From contig BSBM01000904.1 in the NCBI GenBank assembly GCA_027924585.1, forward strand, positions 21,227,001-21,291,000: a stretch of 64,000 nucleotides of DNA, written 5' to 3'. The translations under genes and the position numbers were made by a program. Origin of the DNA: Larix kaempferi (Eukaryota > Streptophyta > Pinopsida > Pinales > Pinaceae). This document shows positions 21,945 through 35,279 of this stretch, piece by piece. Position 1 is the stretch's first letter; each line of letters begins with the position of its first letter. The notes beneath the pieces were generated by a model that saw nothing but the letters and a program-made list of their open reading frames with translations, was not told the origin of the DNA and did not search any database.

Positions 21945-24900
21945 ATGCAAAACATACATTCAAAAGATTTAGGTAGTGAACCTTCTACTAACAAACACCA
22001 TTAATTATGCATAAAGAGATAAAAGGAGGGAGATTATGCTTGAGATCCACCTCCACACACACTTGAAGATTCATCTCGGGAGAGTTTCAATGACTATCTA
22101 GAATGAGAAACTTTTTGAATTGATGGAAAATAGGTCAACAAATGGATGCAAATCAACTGGAAGGGTGAAAATACTTAATCAAAGAGGGTAATGGGATTGA
22201 TCATAGTTATCAAGATTTAAATCCACTTGCCATGACTAAACATAAATATGACTACCAATGATACTCCAAGTACCAAAATGTAACACATGGCAGTTTTCAA
22301 AATCAAAATTAAATAAAAGGCTAACATACCTCGATACCAACCTTGGTTGCACCGAGAGTAGCGAGGTGCTCTACAACATAGTATGGGAGAGATGTTGTTA
22401 CGTAACATACCGTTATGTACAAAAAAAAAGTAATTAAAAAAATTCACGTCGGTTCATAAAATAAAGAATTAAAAACAAATAAAAAAGTAATTAAAAAAAT
22501 CCATCTTGGTTAATAAAATAAAATTTTATTTAAAAAATCCTTGTTGGCTCATAAAAAGAAACCAACATAGATCTAGCTTAAACCTAGATCTATCAAGCAT
22601 AGAGAGGGATCAAGTTTCTTGAGGTGTAATTTTTTTTGGATGTGTAAAAATGTTAACATTAAAAAAATTTACAGCTCAAGAAATTGGATCCCTCTCAGTG
22701 CTTGATAGATCTGAGTTTAAGATGGATCTATGGTGATATAAATTCAAATAAACCCCTTTAGCCTCCTCCTAGTTTATTGAACACCATTGTTAGATGCTAC
22801 TTCATTAGGCATCTTACGAAGGAAAAATATATTCACCCTGTTGTCTTAGATGCATATGCCCTTCAAAATATTCTTTATTGTTCACAAGGAAAAAATTAAG
22901 GTCACCTGAGTCCAATTATGGCTTCAGAATCATAGAACCTTAAGAATTAGGGGGAAACTCAACTCTCTCTCTCCTTGGAAACTCTCTCTAAGTGCAACAA
23001 TTAGCTACACATACTCCAAATCATGACTAAGGCTCATCACCAGCTCATCCTCTTTGGTGAAAGTTTTTCCTTGAGATAGTAGAAGAGACCACTCTTTTCA
23101 AGCCTTTGAGGCCTTAGGAGTCAAGATCTTAGAGAATTTAGTATTGAAAGAGTGCACCACCACTTTTTCCTAACCATCACCACTAGATTTGTTTAAGGAA
23201 ATATACACTGCTAGAGCACACTTACTAGATTAACTACACTATTGGTAAACCTTGTTCCCACCCTCCATAAAACTCTATATCTTGTCTTTAAAAAATTGTC
23301 TCACTTCATAACCCTTAACCCTAGAGTTTCTGGTGAGTTGAAAACCCTAACCATTAGCTAAACAAGCCACTATTGTTGATTTCTACACATCCACAACGAC
23401 TGAATCAGTACAACCTGCAAAATCTAACACCCTTTCCTCTTAAATCCATACATGTTCTTGTAGAAAAAGAGAAATCCTTTTATGCACTAACACATAGCTA
23501 GGTACTTGCAAGAAAATCTAGTGCCCAATCCATTAATACCTATACACGTAACCAAATCTGTATACTATATGGTAGCACTAGGTCTCTAACAACTTCCCCT
23601 TGCATTGGAAAATGATTGCATGTATGCACAACCATCCGAACAATCGTTGTCATCCTCTCCCCACAACGACTCTCTTCCTCTCCCTGTTGTTCTCTTCTCT
23701 AAATACCCTATTCACATGTATGCTTTATTGTTAAGATCTGTATTAAAAATGTGGTTTTAACATTCGTTTGATGGATGTTGCATCCAAACTAAGATGGAAG
23801 TGGAACACTAGTCTAATGGTTTTCATTTATTCCATTGTTACAAATGTCTCTTGATAGTTAATGCCTTATCTCCATGAAAAGTCTTTGACTACTTGGGAAC
23901 TGTATTCGTCAATTATGCATCTTCCATGTACTTTGTATGAAATCCCCACAAATAGTAGGTTTCTTTCCAATTGGAATATCAATGAGCTCCTAAATCAAAG
24001 TATTGCATTGCTTCTACCCACTCCTTGATGGGAATGATTCACTCACAAAATTTGGTTATTAAAAATGATGCTAAATTCACTTCTTCTTGATGAGGTGGTC
24101 ACTTATCCTTTTTTGTTTGTTTAACTTCCATGTTAGTCTTCATAATCTTATTAATCAAATAAGTTCAATAATTATTTCTAGTGGTTCATTTTTTATACTC
24201 TTTTCTCCTTAAAATAGTTAAATTTTAAAATTTAGTCCCTCTTCTTCTTTGACATCTTCCTTGATATCTTGAGATACATCTTCCTTGATAGTTATTAACA
24301 AATCTTTTGACTCCAAAAATTCTTCAAAATACTACATCTCATCTCTTGTATATTTTTTTGGTTTGTAGGATCAATTAGCTGATAAAATTTACATTTACAA
24401 TTGTACCCAAGAATAATGCATTTTATGCTCTTTCCCTTTTTGTTCGACAAAAATGGACATATATTGTGCTCCAAAATATTCTCAAGTACTTCATAGTGGG
24501 CTTCCTTCCCAACAACACTTCTTCATAGTGGGCTTCCTTCCCAACAACACTTCTTCAAGCGTGGCCCTCTCCAAAGCTTATTTTGGTGCCTTATTGATTA
24601 AATACACCACTATAGTCACATCCTCCGTGCAACACTTCTTATCCATGTTCATGCCTTTCGACGTCACACATCATCAATTTTTAGATAATACGATTCTTTT
24701 GTTTTTCCACCTCGTTTTGTTGTGATGTGTAAGAAGCTATAAATTTCCATTATAATTAACGTTCGGACAAAATCTATCTCAACTCAAATTTAGCAAATAC
24801 TCCCACCCACTGATTTGTGGAGTATTTAATGCAATGGCTAGTTACATTCTCTATTATACTTTTGAAATTCTTGAAATACTCAAAAATTTCAAATTTTTGC

Positions 24901-26300
24901 TTGCTGAATAATACCCACATATTTCATAAATAATCATGAAGGAAAATATAATTTTTTTTATCCAACTAACATAAAAAAATTAATCCCATTGAAAGATTCT
25001 TGAAAGGGACTTTGGAGCAAATATTATTTGTACTCTTGCATGGGATTAGTCCATGTTCGTTAACGAATAAGTAACATATAGCTATTTGAAGATCTAGTGC
25101 CATAATGGACATTACTACTCTCCCAGGATAGGGATGGCTAGGTGTAGGGTAATTTGGTTTTATCTATAATTAAACAATACTTTCTTGTGTAGGATAAAAG
25201 ACAACCAAAACGCCCCGTTTTTCCGGCGATTTTGGGTCCAAAACTGGTTAAGCTTCTGCTTGGAAATTGTTATTTACGTATTTTTATAATTTCAGCAATT
25301 GGGATTGTCTATTCTAAACTAATTGCCCAATTTTAAAACTACTTGGATCGTCCAAATTCCGATCTGAGTACTCCAAATTGCGATTTTGGTAAAAATTGCT
25401 CTGTCGGATTCCAACGAGTCGAGGGCATTTTAATTAACCCTTATATAGCTCCATACTTTCTACCCTCTTTCATGTCAATCTCAACTTTCTTTTTGTTTTC
25501 TAATGAGCATTTTTGTTTTAATTTTTAGAAATAAATTGAACATTTTACACTTCATATTTTTATTATTATGAACGAGAGTAACCATATCCTTATCTTTTAT
25601 GTGTAAAGAAGAATGATATGTACTAATTTAATATACACTTTTTAATTTTTAAAATTAGCTTTTTCTCATAATTATACATATATCTTTATATCTTTTAACT
25701 TTTAAAATTAATCTTTTAACTTTTAAAATTAATCTTTTCTTATGGTCATACTTATATATTCTTATATCTTTCTATTATGGATATATCTTTCTCTTTGTTG
25801 GTGTTGACATTTTATGCATATATCTTTCTTTCTCTTTGTTGTTGTTGACATATTTGTGAAATTGATCCAAGATATAACGATTTCATTAACATCTTTCTCA
25901 CTTTCCCTACAATATCAATATCAAATTGTTTGTTGTATATTGCCCATTTTCTCCATCATTAACTGATTAAGTACTTAAATTCACTATTATAAGATGAATG
26001 CCATAATAGGGGATGTCATTGCATGATAACTTCCTAATAGTGTTTGGTAAGAGTCCTCTAAGTAATATGTTTGATAACAATCCTCTAAGTAATGCCTTTA
26101 TTAAATTTTTACATTTTGATTTTTTATCTGCAACATAAATATTTCTCTATATGAATAACATTGTATAACTTTAATTTTTTTAAATTGTTTTAATAATTAA
26201 TCTAGTTTAAATTTTATAATTCTTTTAATAATTTTATAAAAAGTAATTATATATTTAAAAAATATAAAAAAATTCAAATAATATCTCAAATACTCGTGTA
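21945..26300 (-). mobile_element. Decayed Ty1/copia-related element, copy B
   Basis: Second copy of the element at 14910-19404, with the same order of segments on the - strand. It differs by a roughly 386-bp insertion at about 22347-22732 and a short tandem duplication (about 24491-24554). An RT fragment (about 23735-24060; EWVEAMQ and onward) and an integrase fragment (about 24330-24750) occupy the matching places. Similarity to copy A stops at about 26300 and seems to resume at 34340. Confidence 0.6.
22347..22732. mobile_element. Fold-back insertion in copia copy B
   Basis: These bases have no counterpart in copia copy A, where the flanking sequence is continuous (about 15305-15310). The right half is a long inverted repeat: arms 22566-22629 and 22669-22732, each 64 bases, about 55 paired by eye, with a 39-base AT-rich loop. 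The left half contains about three copies of a roughly 50-bp unit (GTAATTAAAAAAAT plus CGGTTCATAAAATAAA-like). This resembles a MITE or fold-back element. I see no clear target-site duplication. Confidence 0.55.
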
Positions 26301-26559
26301 AGTTTTTTTAAAACTGAAATAGAGGTATTTTATATAAACAAGAAGTCGTGGTTGAAACCTCTAGTTATAAGAGTTAGAAAAGAGAAGGGTGATAGTTCAG
26401 TCTGCCCAGTTGAAAATTTCCAACATCTCTAGAGTTTATTCATTTATTCCTGTTGGTGTTTTCTATTTCTGCTAGCTTACTTGTATATAGTCTTATAAAT
26501 CTATTACAACAAATTTGGCACTTGCAAGACACAAACTATATATAAACATGGTAATTAGA

Positions 26560-27106
26560 GAAACCTAAAGGCTTGGAGAGCTATCTGGCAGACTAGCACA
26601 AAGCTAATGAATGGTTGGTATTGTGTTCAGGACACATGTATTGGGTTGCAACTTTATTTACTGAAGGATATTCCCTCTCTGGACCTTGGCAAGTCTTCAA
26701 GGATCCCACTAAAGAAGTCGCTTGATGCTCCACTTGCTTGATTCTGGACGCTACCTCCCTTTTCAGCTTGCAAATAGTTTCTTGTTCTTTAATATGCTCC
26801 CCTTTTCATGCCCAAACCTCGCAGACATCAGATTTCCACTTCCAACCATGGAATTTTGGAATTTTCTCTTTCCAATTCAGCACTAGAAGCCTCATACCTC
26901 TACATTGCCCCCCTTATCTCAACCTACGTTCCCTGCTCGATGTCTTGCTGCCATCTTTCTAAATTGCTTAGGAGAAAACCCACATTTTCTTCTAAATCTG
27001 CTATCCGCCGCTCATGCTGCACTGAAGAGACCAAAGAATGAGAGCTGGAGGGTGAAAACGTGAAGTTGGGTAACACTTCCGTGAGAATCGGGTGCCCGAG
27101 AAACAT
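26560..27106 (-). pseudogene. Relic encoding a coiled-coil-like protein
   Basis: The - strand reads HERRIADLEENVGFLLSNLE and ERWQQDIEQGT up to a stop near 26924. Another frame then carries KEQETICKLKREVASRIKQV and EHQATSLVGSLKTCQ. The charged heptad-like composition suggests coiled coil. Stops and frameshifts break it. I do not recognise the family; a retroelement gag or a captured host gene fragment are both possible. Confidence 0.35.
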
Positions 27107-27132
27107 AGTTGAAGCTATTCGGCCGAAAAACC

Positions 27133-27205
27133 ATAGTTATTCGGCCGAATAACTATAGTTATTTAGCCGAATAATCTATAATCTATTCAGCCGAATAACT
27201 ATTAA
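27133..27205. repeat. Cluster of perfect palindromes around TTCGGCCGAA
   Basis: Bases 27133-27156 form a perfect 24-bp palindrome (half-arm ATAGTTATTCGG). An overlapping 16-bp palindrome centred on CTATAG follows (27148-27163). Imperfect copies of the TTCGGCCGAATAA motif continue to about 27205 and reappear near 27290-27350. The function is unknown. Confidence 0.7.
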
Positions 27206-28306
27206 CGGTTCACCGTTTAAAATAATAGAGACCTTGAAATGCGTGCGACGCAGTGCCGTCTGGGGAAATTGTTCGGTGTTTATTTGTTTATTCGGCCAAA
27301 TAATTATTTTAACGGTTTGGTAATGGAAAATAATTATTAGGCCGAATAATCTCCAAGACCTGAAAATTTCACGGTTCTACACAGTTTCAGGTTTCTCCAT
27401 TTTCGGAAGGTAAAAAAATCTCTTACACTACAAATCGATTGTCGGACTTTATACCATTAGTTTCATCATTGAATCTACTTTCCGTATGCATAGATTTTGT
27501 TGTGTATAGGTGAGATTTGATATATATATATATATATTTTTTCTTAACATGTGTTGAGTTTGGTTTCATCTATTTCAAAATGCGGTGAAATGAAAAATCT
27601 ATAACTTTAAAAATACACCACCAAAAAAATTGAAACAAATATGGTGTAGTTAATGGGCGTGTCTACTTCAAAAGGGTATTCGTAGATTTTTTAGTTTTAT
27701 AGTCAATTGAGAGAAAAATGTTGCAAGACAAAACATGTTGAAAATCGACAACGTTTCCCCATTGATCGAATTCAAAAAAATATAATAATTAGTCTATAGA
27801 TCCATTGGTTACAAACTTATAGTCATGCAGTAGTATATTGTGTGTAGATTGTCGTAGCATTTTGCTTTTGCAAAAAACAAGTTTAACAATGATTTTACGT
27901 TTGCAACAAAACATGACTATTTTGTAGTCCTTTCATTTTATAAGAACACACTGTCAAACATTTTCCAAATAGAGATATCAAATCTCAATAAAAAAATTTC
28001 AAAAAATTATCAATAGAAAGCTAACATAATTCTCTAAAAGTTTTCTTTTTACTGAAAAGTGAAATTCTAAACAAAAATATCATTTTTGTTCGCCCAAAGT
28101 TGAAAAACATGAAAAAATCAGATTTATTTTCTCACAAGACCCCCCAAAATAGACACCCATCTTCATGGATTCACCCTGGAGCTGAGCATTTCGAATCCAA
28201 CTTTGCTCACCACATATATGCGATCCAAAATTCCCTCTGCTAAACTACCTCTATTGCCAACCCAAAAATAATTATTTCTCTAAAGCTTTTCCCTATCACT
28301 CTCCTT

Positions 28307-31300
28307 CTAGACAAGCATAATTAGATTGGTATTCTTGCCAACCTTCTTCATAACCATATTTTGTGATCTCCCACACGCTTCAGGAGAGAAGTGAAGGGAC
28401 ATGTACTTCATTTCCTGTGAAATTTTAACTACCAACTTGCTTAAGTTGTCATGGGGAAGAATGAGACGACTCTGCCACCTTACGTTATGATGACAATGAT
28501 GGTTAACACTTGTCATTTCAGCTTGCAGGAGGTGTACTTTGACAAGGTCTTGTACAATGTTAGGGGATGTGGGACGGATGGGTGCCCCCCCTATTTTAAA
28601 AATCCCCTGGGTTAAGGAGCATTTGAGGTTGGCTTTTGAATCCGCCACCTCGTTATGTTTTCTTATCACATGGAAAACATTTACATTATCAAACTTCTCA
28701 CACCTTAGAAGAGTTTTGATAATTAACCTAGCAAATTTAGGTCTTTAGGAGGAGTTGTATTAATCAACCAATGAATAATCAACTCAGAGTCCCCAATAAT
28801 AGTTATATTTTTACATCCTTTTTCCAATTCTAGTTCTACACCCTTCCATAAGGCTAGAGCCTCCCCTTGGTTGTTTAGAACTATGCCTAGTCCCCAAGTG
28901 TACTTCAATTCTTGAGATTCTTTGGGGTCTAGATTAACCCCCTCGCTTTTGCCACCCCTAGATTGCATTTTGAGGCCCCTGTTGAAGAAGAGAATATTTT
29001 GGTTCCTGCTTTGGGTCCATGATTGGAATTCCATATTTTTCATTCTTAGTGCCCATATTTTTGGAGTTGGCTTTTGAGGAGGCCTTCCAAACGACAAATC
29101 AAGGTTTAGAATAGGACTCAACCAATCCTCTCTTTGATTTCCATAGAGTCGTAGGATTTCTTAGATTTTCCTTTTATCTAGATATATTTTTCCATTAGGC
29201 CCCATGCTTGCATTCCTACCTGCCTTGGGTTAATTAATTCATCTCTGAACACCATTGCATTTCTTTCCAGTCAAATATTCCAAGTTATAAAAAAAGGAAG
29301 GGATTCCCACATCCATTTAATAAGGGGTTTAACATCAAATCTTCCAGGATATTTTTTGTGCCATGACAAGAACATTTCAGCACAATTCGACGGAATGATG
29401 GGACAATTCAGCAAGCCTTTTTGGGAGAACCTCCAAAATTCCTTTGCAAAGGATCGACTCTACATAAGATGATGAATAGTTTTGTCATCCACTTTGCATA
29501 GATGGAATCTTGATGGTCCCTAAAATCCTCTTCTTTTAAGATTGTATTTTGTGAGAATTCTATTGTGATCATAGGTCCAAGCAAAGGATTTAATTTTTGG
29601 AATTGCCTTGCTACTCCATATTTCCTTCTAGAGAGCCTATCGAGGGAGGGTTTCCCAATATTTTGAGATGATATTTTAGCCCTCTTTTACTGAGTACCCA
29701 CAACCTTTAGGACCCCATCCTCTAATGTCCTAGGTAGATTTTTTCACTAGGGATTTTCCTTTGAGTTTTTCTATTAACCTGACCTAGTCCTCCTCAATAT
29801 TTGTTGGTAATTGGTCCATTTTCCACTATTTCCACACGTCTTCCTCATTCTAGTCAGATATGTCATAGAGCCTCTGGATTCCCTTACTTTCTATCCACTG
29901 TTTTAGTTGATCTTGTTCTCTGACATTTTTTAGTTCTTGTTGTTATGCAATTCTTTCATTCCAAATGTTTATCCTTTTCCCATTACCTAGGACCCATGAT
30001 AGATGATCGAGGATGAAAGCAAAGGAAGCCTTACGAGGCGACCAAATTGGGAAGCAAGACATTGGACATTTTGGTCCTGTATCTAGGTATAGGAGGCAGT
30101 TCATGGATAAATAGTTTTTTGAAAGGATTGACTTCCACGATGATTTATCACTTGAAATTAATCTCCATAATATTTTGCCTCCAAGCAATTTATTCATTAA
30201 CCCTAGTTCCCTTATTGCGAATCCCCCTTGCTCTATGGGTGTAATGATTGTTCCAGACTTAATATGGTGAAATTATTTTGAGTTTGATTTCCCACCTTTT
30301 CACAAAAAAATTCACATTAGAGCACTCATCTGCTGAAGAATTCCATTAGGGGCCAATAATGTTGAACATTGATATATGGGAAACGAAGTTAGCACTGATC
30401 TGAGGAGGCCTAACCTTCCTACTGGGTTAATCCATCTAGCCCCCCATTGGTCCATTTGAAAAACAAAATTCTAGAATATGATTCCAGTCTTCTATTTTTG
30501 GTTTCCCTTGGAAAATTGGGATTCCCAAATAATTAAAGGAAATCCATTTTGAATGACTTTTGAACTGAAGGGAGCTCACTATTACCCTTAGCCTTCTGTC
30601 TGGAACATTCGAACTGAAGATTTTGCTTTTACTTTTGTTGACCAGGCCTTTTGAAACATATCGATAAGAATTCATAAACAATCTTAAGTGTTCAATATCA
30701 TCGACGAACTGAGAGTGATTTAGTTCCTTGACCCTGTGAACCGTTGTGATGCCTGCTAGGTTGCTCATTATGCTCTCTTGTTCCAATTTTTGACTTAATG
30801 AGTCTACCATAATCACATACAACATATGGAAAAATAGACAGCCTTGACGCAATCCTCTGGAACTCTTGAAGAAGTCGGTGGGACGACCATTAATAAGGGG
30901 GATATCCAACGGCCTCCAATGCAAGCCTTTATCCATGAGATAAGGTGATATGAAAAACCATTTTTTAAACCGAGAAGAGAAATGAACGACGTACCCAATC
31001 AAAATTATTTTCCATATCTAGTTTTATTATCATTCCACTTTCCTTCCTTTGCTTGCTAGAGTGGATTGCTTCTTGGACTAAGAGGATATTATGGATGATT
31101 TTACGTTTCTGGATGAATCCTCCTTGATTTTTTGAGATTATATTTAGGAGAAGTGACTTTAGACAGTTTTCTATGATATTTAACAAGATTTTGTAGGATG
31201 AGTTACATAGGGGGATTGGTCGGAATATGGAGAAGGAGGAAGGATTGTTTTCTTTAGGGAACAAGGAAAGGACGGAGGAATTGGTGGCTCCCCCCATTTT

Positions 31301-32777
31301 GCAATTCTCCCTAGTTCACTGCAACATTTGGCATAGATCAATTTTTATCGTGTCCCATAAATACCTAAAGAGAGTGATAGTCAAACCATCAGGACCAGGG
31401 GATTTGTCAGCTGCTAGAACCCACACGACTGCTTGAACTTCCGATTCCTTTATTTTTGCCATCAACATTCTATTATCGTCTTCTTTGACTAAATTGGGAA
31501 TATTATGAAGAATCTTCGGGAAGCTATCAAGGTATTCCACCTCTTCAGAGAAGAGAAGAAGCTTGAAATGGGAGAAGGTCTCCTTTTTTATATCTTCAAA
31601 GTTGGAACAAACCTCCCCATTCAAGCTCTTGATTTCTTTGACATTGTTACACTATCTTCTAGCTTTGGCTTGCTTGTGGAAGAAAGTTATTTTTTTATCC
31701 CCAGCTTTTAACCATAGGATTCTTGACTTCATCCTCCAGCTCTCTTATTTGTTCCGATGGGATTTATATATCTTTTGGTTTATTTCTTTTTCTATCAGTA
31801 AGTGATTTATATTTATTTCTTCTGCCTCCATGCTTTGCTGCAAGGACTTTAGGCTATATTGCAATATTTTCTGTTCCACTGCTTGTTCTTTGTAATTTTT
31901 CTGAGCCCATTGTTTAAGATCTTTCTTTATCGCTCTCAATTTTCTCTCTAGGATGAATCCTGGGGAACCAACAATTTTATGCGACCAAACCTCCTTGATT
32001 ATTTCTATTGCTTCTGAGGCTTGCAACTAGAGGGGGTTGAACTTGAAGGGGAGAGGACCATAATTTTTAGGCTCGACCAAGGCTAAAAGAATGGGTTTAT
32101 GGTTAAAGGAGGTCGAGGGGATGATGATTGAAGAGAAGTTCAAGTATTCCTCCGAGAAGGAACTTGGGATCAAGAATTTTTCTAATCTAGTTTCTATATG
32201 ATGTTTACCGAGCCTCCGTATAGACCAAGTGAATTTCCCCTTTTTAGGGAGGATATTAGATAGGTCCCAATCTGCTAATAGATATTCCAACTTCTCCTGG
32301 AAAGGGTCTTACCACGTTTCCCCCTCTTTTCTCTCTCTGAGAGAGAGTGATATTGAGATCTCCAACTATTATGCTTCCTTTAATATCAATTTCTTCTTTC
32401 ATTTCTCTCAAAGTGTCCCAACAAATGTGCTTTTCTACATAGAGCCAAGGGACATAAACATTGAAGATTTTATAAGCTTTACCATTTTTCTTATTTACCA
32501 ATTATGTGAATACCCATTCTTGAGTGATTTTTTCATTCCTTTTTTCAACTTAATCATCCCAAAAAGTGACTATGCCCCCAGAGGCCCCTATAGAATTGAC
32601 TACTGCTAGCTTACTTTTATTTCATATTTTCCCTCCTGCTCTAGTCATTTCTTGTTATAACAATTTTGTCTCTTGGGAAAGAAGAACCATGGTATTTTTT
32701 GAAGTTATTCTATCCTTGACTACTTTCATTTTAAACTTGCTACCCATGCCTCTACAGTTTTAGGAGACCACTTTCAT
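28307..32777 (-). pseudogene. LINE 4 ORF2 remnant (endonuclease, RT, RNase H)
   Basis: From ATG 32777 the frame begins MKVVS, stop, NCRGMGSKF, an endonuclease start with a stop where Trp is usual. SQETK keeps the catalytic Glu, GDLNITLS keeps D.N, but the SDH motif reads FNHKPIL. The RT fragments are DKSPGPDGLTITLF, RPIPLCNSSYKILLNIIENC, KLDMENNFDWV, RGLRQGCLFF and SQFVDDIE. A zf-RVT-like region (about 29400-30200) is poorly preserved. RNase H (28300-29121) shows LFFNRGLK where FDGA is expected (Asp to Asn), NNQGEALALW (Glu kept), GDSELII and HNEVADSKAN (both Asp kept). Stops and frameshifts are frequent. Confidence 0.82.
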
Positions 32778-33479
32778 TATTTACCACTGTTGGGTTTTTC
32801 TCCATCTGATCGCTGGGTTCCCTTGGTGCTTTTTGATGTATTTTTTCCCATGGAAGATAGAGATTTCTCTATAGTTTCTTGCATTCCCATCACTTTTTCT
32901 TTTTGAGCTGTTTCTTCTCGAACTTCTTTTCCTATTTTACTTCGTGCCTTTTGTATTTGGATTTCCTCTTCACCATCCTCTCCTTGATCGCTAGAAAGCT
33001 GCTGTGATTTTTTCCTTGTTAGAACCCTAATTACTATTGCTTGTGAACATATGGCTTCTGCTAGTTTCCCATTGGGTCAATTTAGCTTGAAAGAAAGAGA
33101 CTCTTGGAGGGAAGGCCAATCCAGGGGGGATACTATAGGGGTGACAACTTCCACAAAGGACGGTTGGGAAGAATGCACTTAGTGGAGGGGTTCTTGTTGG
33201 TCTAGAACATCTGCAAGGGATTCATCTTGAGAAAGGATTTCAAAGCGGTTTGAGATTGGTTCCTTGGGATGCATGATAGGGTTGATTGGAATTGAGGCTC
33301 TAGGAAGGGTCTCCACAACTACGAGAAGGTATAAAGGATGGCCAATTGCAGAAGATCCCGCTACTGTTGGTGCTACTCCTGTTTTCTTGTGTTGGTTCAC
33401 TTGCATGTTTCCCATTTTACGCTTAATTGTTTTCCAACGGATTCATTGTTTGGAACAACTCCTGATTGTTGAGGTTTGT

Positions 33480-34198
33480 TTTTGTAGTCTTTGACAAAGT
33501 GGCCTTATTTGTGACATGATTTGTGCATTTAAATAGAATTTGTTCGTAATCCAACTTCTAAATATGTTGCCAATTATCTAACTTAAGAAGAATGGATTCT
33601 GGGATCCCTTTCTCAAGATCCACCTCAACACATATTCTTGCATAGGTGAACATGTTTGGATTTAGTTCAGCCATGTCCAAGTACTTTCCTAGCTTGTTTC
33701 CAATACTCACTAGACAATCTACTCCCCAACAATGGAGAGGGAGATGAGACAAACCCAAATAGGGACAACATAAGGCACATCCAACTCAAGGTTGAAATAT
33801 GGGGTCCAACAGTATAGAGACATGCCACAGTTACTGAAGCAGTATGACCCTCCATGAAAGATGAGGTCCATATCCTCTTTTGTTTCAAATAGGAAGGCGT
33901 AGAACCTTCTTCCACATAAATAATGACTCATTCTTCCTTTGATTAGAATGTGCCAATTCTTTTGCAACCAGATTTCCATGGAACACGGGGAGGGCCACAT
34001 ACCTGTAAATTGTCCAATGAGACCATGATCACCAAGAGCTAAGGCCATTTGCTGCGAGGGGGTAGCTGGGAGTTCCACTTCTAGAATATTGTCAAGATTC
34101 TTGATGAAGTTAGGGGGTGGAAGTTTGGTATCACCCGTAGAGACATAAGCGGTCAGTGAGCGGAAGGAAAGCTCGTCTGGGGCCAGAGGGGGGCACAT
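33480..34198 (-). pseudogene. LINE 4 ORF1 remnant (DUF4283-like)
   Basis: ATG 34198 opens MCPPLAPDELSF. A DUF4283-like core follows (MEIWLQKNWHILIKGRMSHY, RRFYAFLFETKEDMDLIFHG). A frameshift near 33730 leads into HLPLHCWGVDCLVSIGNKLG and VEVDLEKGIPESILL. A KCTNH block at about 33510-33530 is probably the remains of a zinc knuckle. This is the RNA-binding ORF1 protein of the - strand LINE. Confidence 0.75.
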
Positions 34199-34319
34199 GG
34201 CCTAGTCAGGAGCTACCATGAAGACCATAAAGGGGGGCTAGGGTTTTTTATGAACCCTAACAGAGCATTCTTTGAGATTAATAAAGGACATGTTAAATAA
34301 TCTAAACCTAAATATACTG

Positions 34320-35270
34320 TTGCAAGTTTTAACGAAATACAAACTCTAGTCATTTCTAATTTTGAGTATTACAATTCACCAACATGGATATTTCCCCAAA
34401 AAACTCAATACAAGAAAACAAGAATAATGTACACTACACAAAATTAATCCAGAAAAATAGTGTATAACACATAAATTTATTTAAAAAAACATAACTTGGA
34501 AAAATGCACTTCAAACTGGTTTGCTCAACTCTCTTTTCTAATTTATTCTCAAGTAAATATCAAGTACAAAGACACTTGAGCGATCTTTTTCTTCCTTTGC
34601 ATCAATTCCTCCTCTTCCAATCTCAGGGCTCTTTAGAACATCTATCATCTTCGATCTCTTGATTATTCTCTCTTTATAAATGCTTCTTGGACATAACGAG
34701 TGACAAAAAAGACTTCACCAAGCGAGTAAACAAACTCCTTCATTGTTGTTACTGACATACGTATTTGTATTCTTTCTTGATAAGGTCAAGAAATGGATCC
34801 AAGAATGAGTTATGAGAAACACAATTATCTACTAGCACAACCACTTAACTTGTAGTTGGTGGATACAAATAGGCCACAAGTTAAGTGCTAAGAATTGCAT
34901 GTTGTAATCCATGCTTCAACTATATATATGTATATATTTCAAATTTGGAACGACTACATAAAATAAATATTGATAGTACATGTGTCTCTTGTAATTTAGA
35001 AAGGTGACCCTTCCTCATCCACACCAAATTGTAAAATATAAACACCTAATGTTATAATTATTGTGGACTAAACATAAAAACTGAGTTATACTCCACAGTA
35101 GAAGTAGAGCAATCTCCATAATGTAGTAGTATGGTGCTAAGTCATATAGAAAACTCCCTTCAAGCCATGATGATACACTTTAAATATCGATTGAAACACA
35201 GTGGTTGATTCACTTCCACCATGTGATTTCTTTTTTGGAGCTCTGTAAATTAATCCCGCAGTCTCATCAT
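34320..35270 (-). mobile_element. Remainder of copia copy B after the inserted block
   Basis: From about 34340 the sequence matches the right part of copia copy A (18836-19404): shared blocks include CACCAACATGGATATTTCC, CAAACTGGTTTGCTCAACTC and CTCTGTAAATTAATCCCGCA. This is the part missing at the right end of copy B, so 26300-34340 probably was inserted into it. Low coding content. Confidence 0.5.
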
Positions 35271-35279
35271 ATTAGTGTT

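Larger units (their letters stand above)
26301..28299. other. AT-rich stretch between copia copy B and LINE 4
   Basis: Apart from the coiled-coil relic (26560-27106) and the palindrome cluster (27133-27205), which are listed separately, I see a short (TA)n run at about 27508-27530 and no gene. Confidence 0.4.
28300..34250 (-). mobile_element. LINE 4, divergent L1-type element, - strand, decayed
   Basis: A nearly complete LINE on the - strand. In order: ORF1 with a DUF4283-like domain (from 34198), ORF2 with endonuclease (from 32777), RT, linker and RNase H (to about 28307). It belongs to a different lineage from copies 1-3: its RNase H has YTWGLGIVLNNQGEALALW rather than NMKAELLALW. It lies within about 8 kb that interrupts copia copy B. 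Exact ends and a target-site duplication could not be fixed. Confidence 0.82.

Noticed and set aside
27508-27530. (TA)n run as a regulatory element
   Set aside because: It is a common microsatellite with no context.
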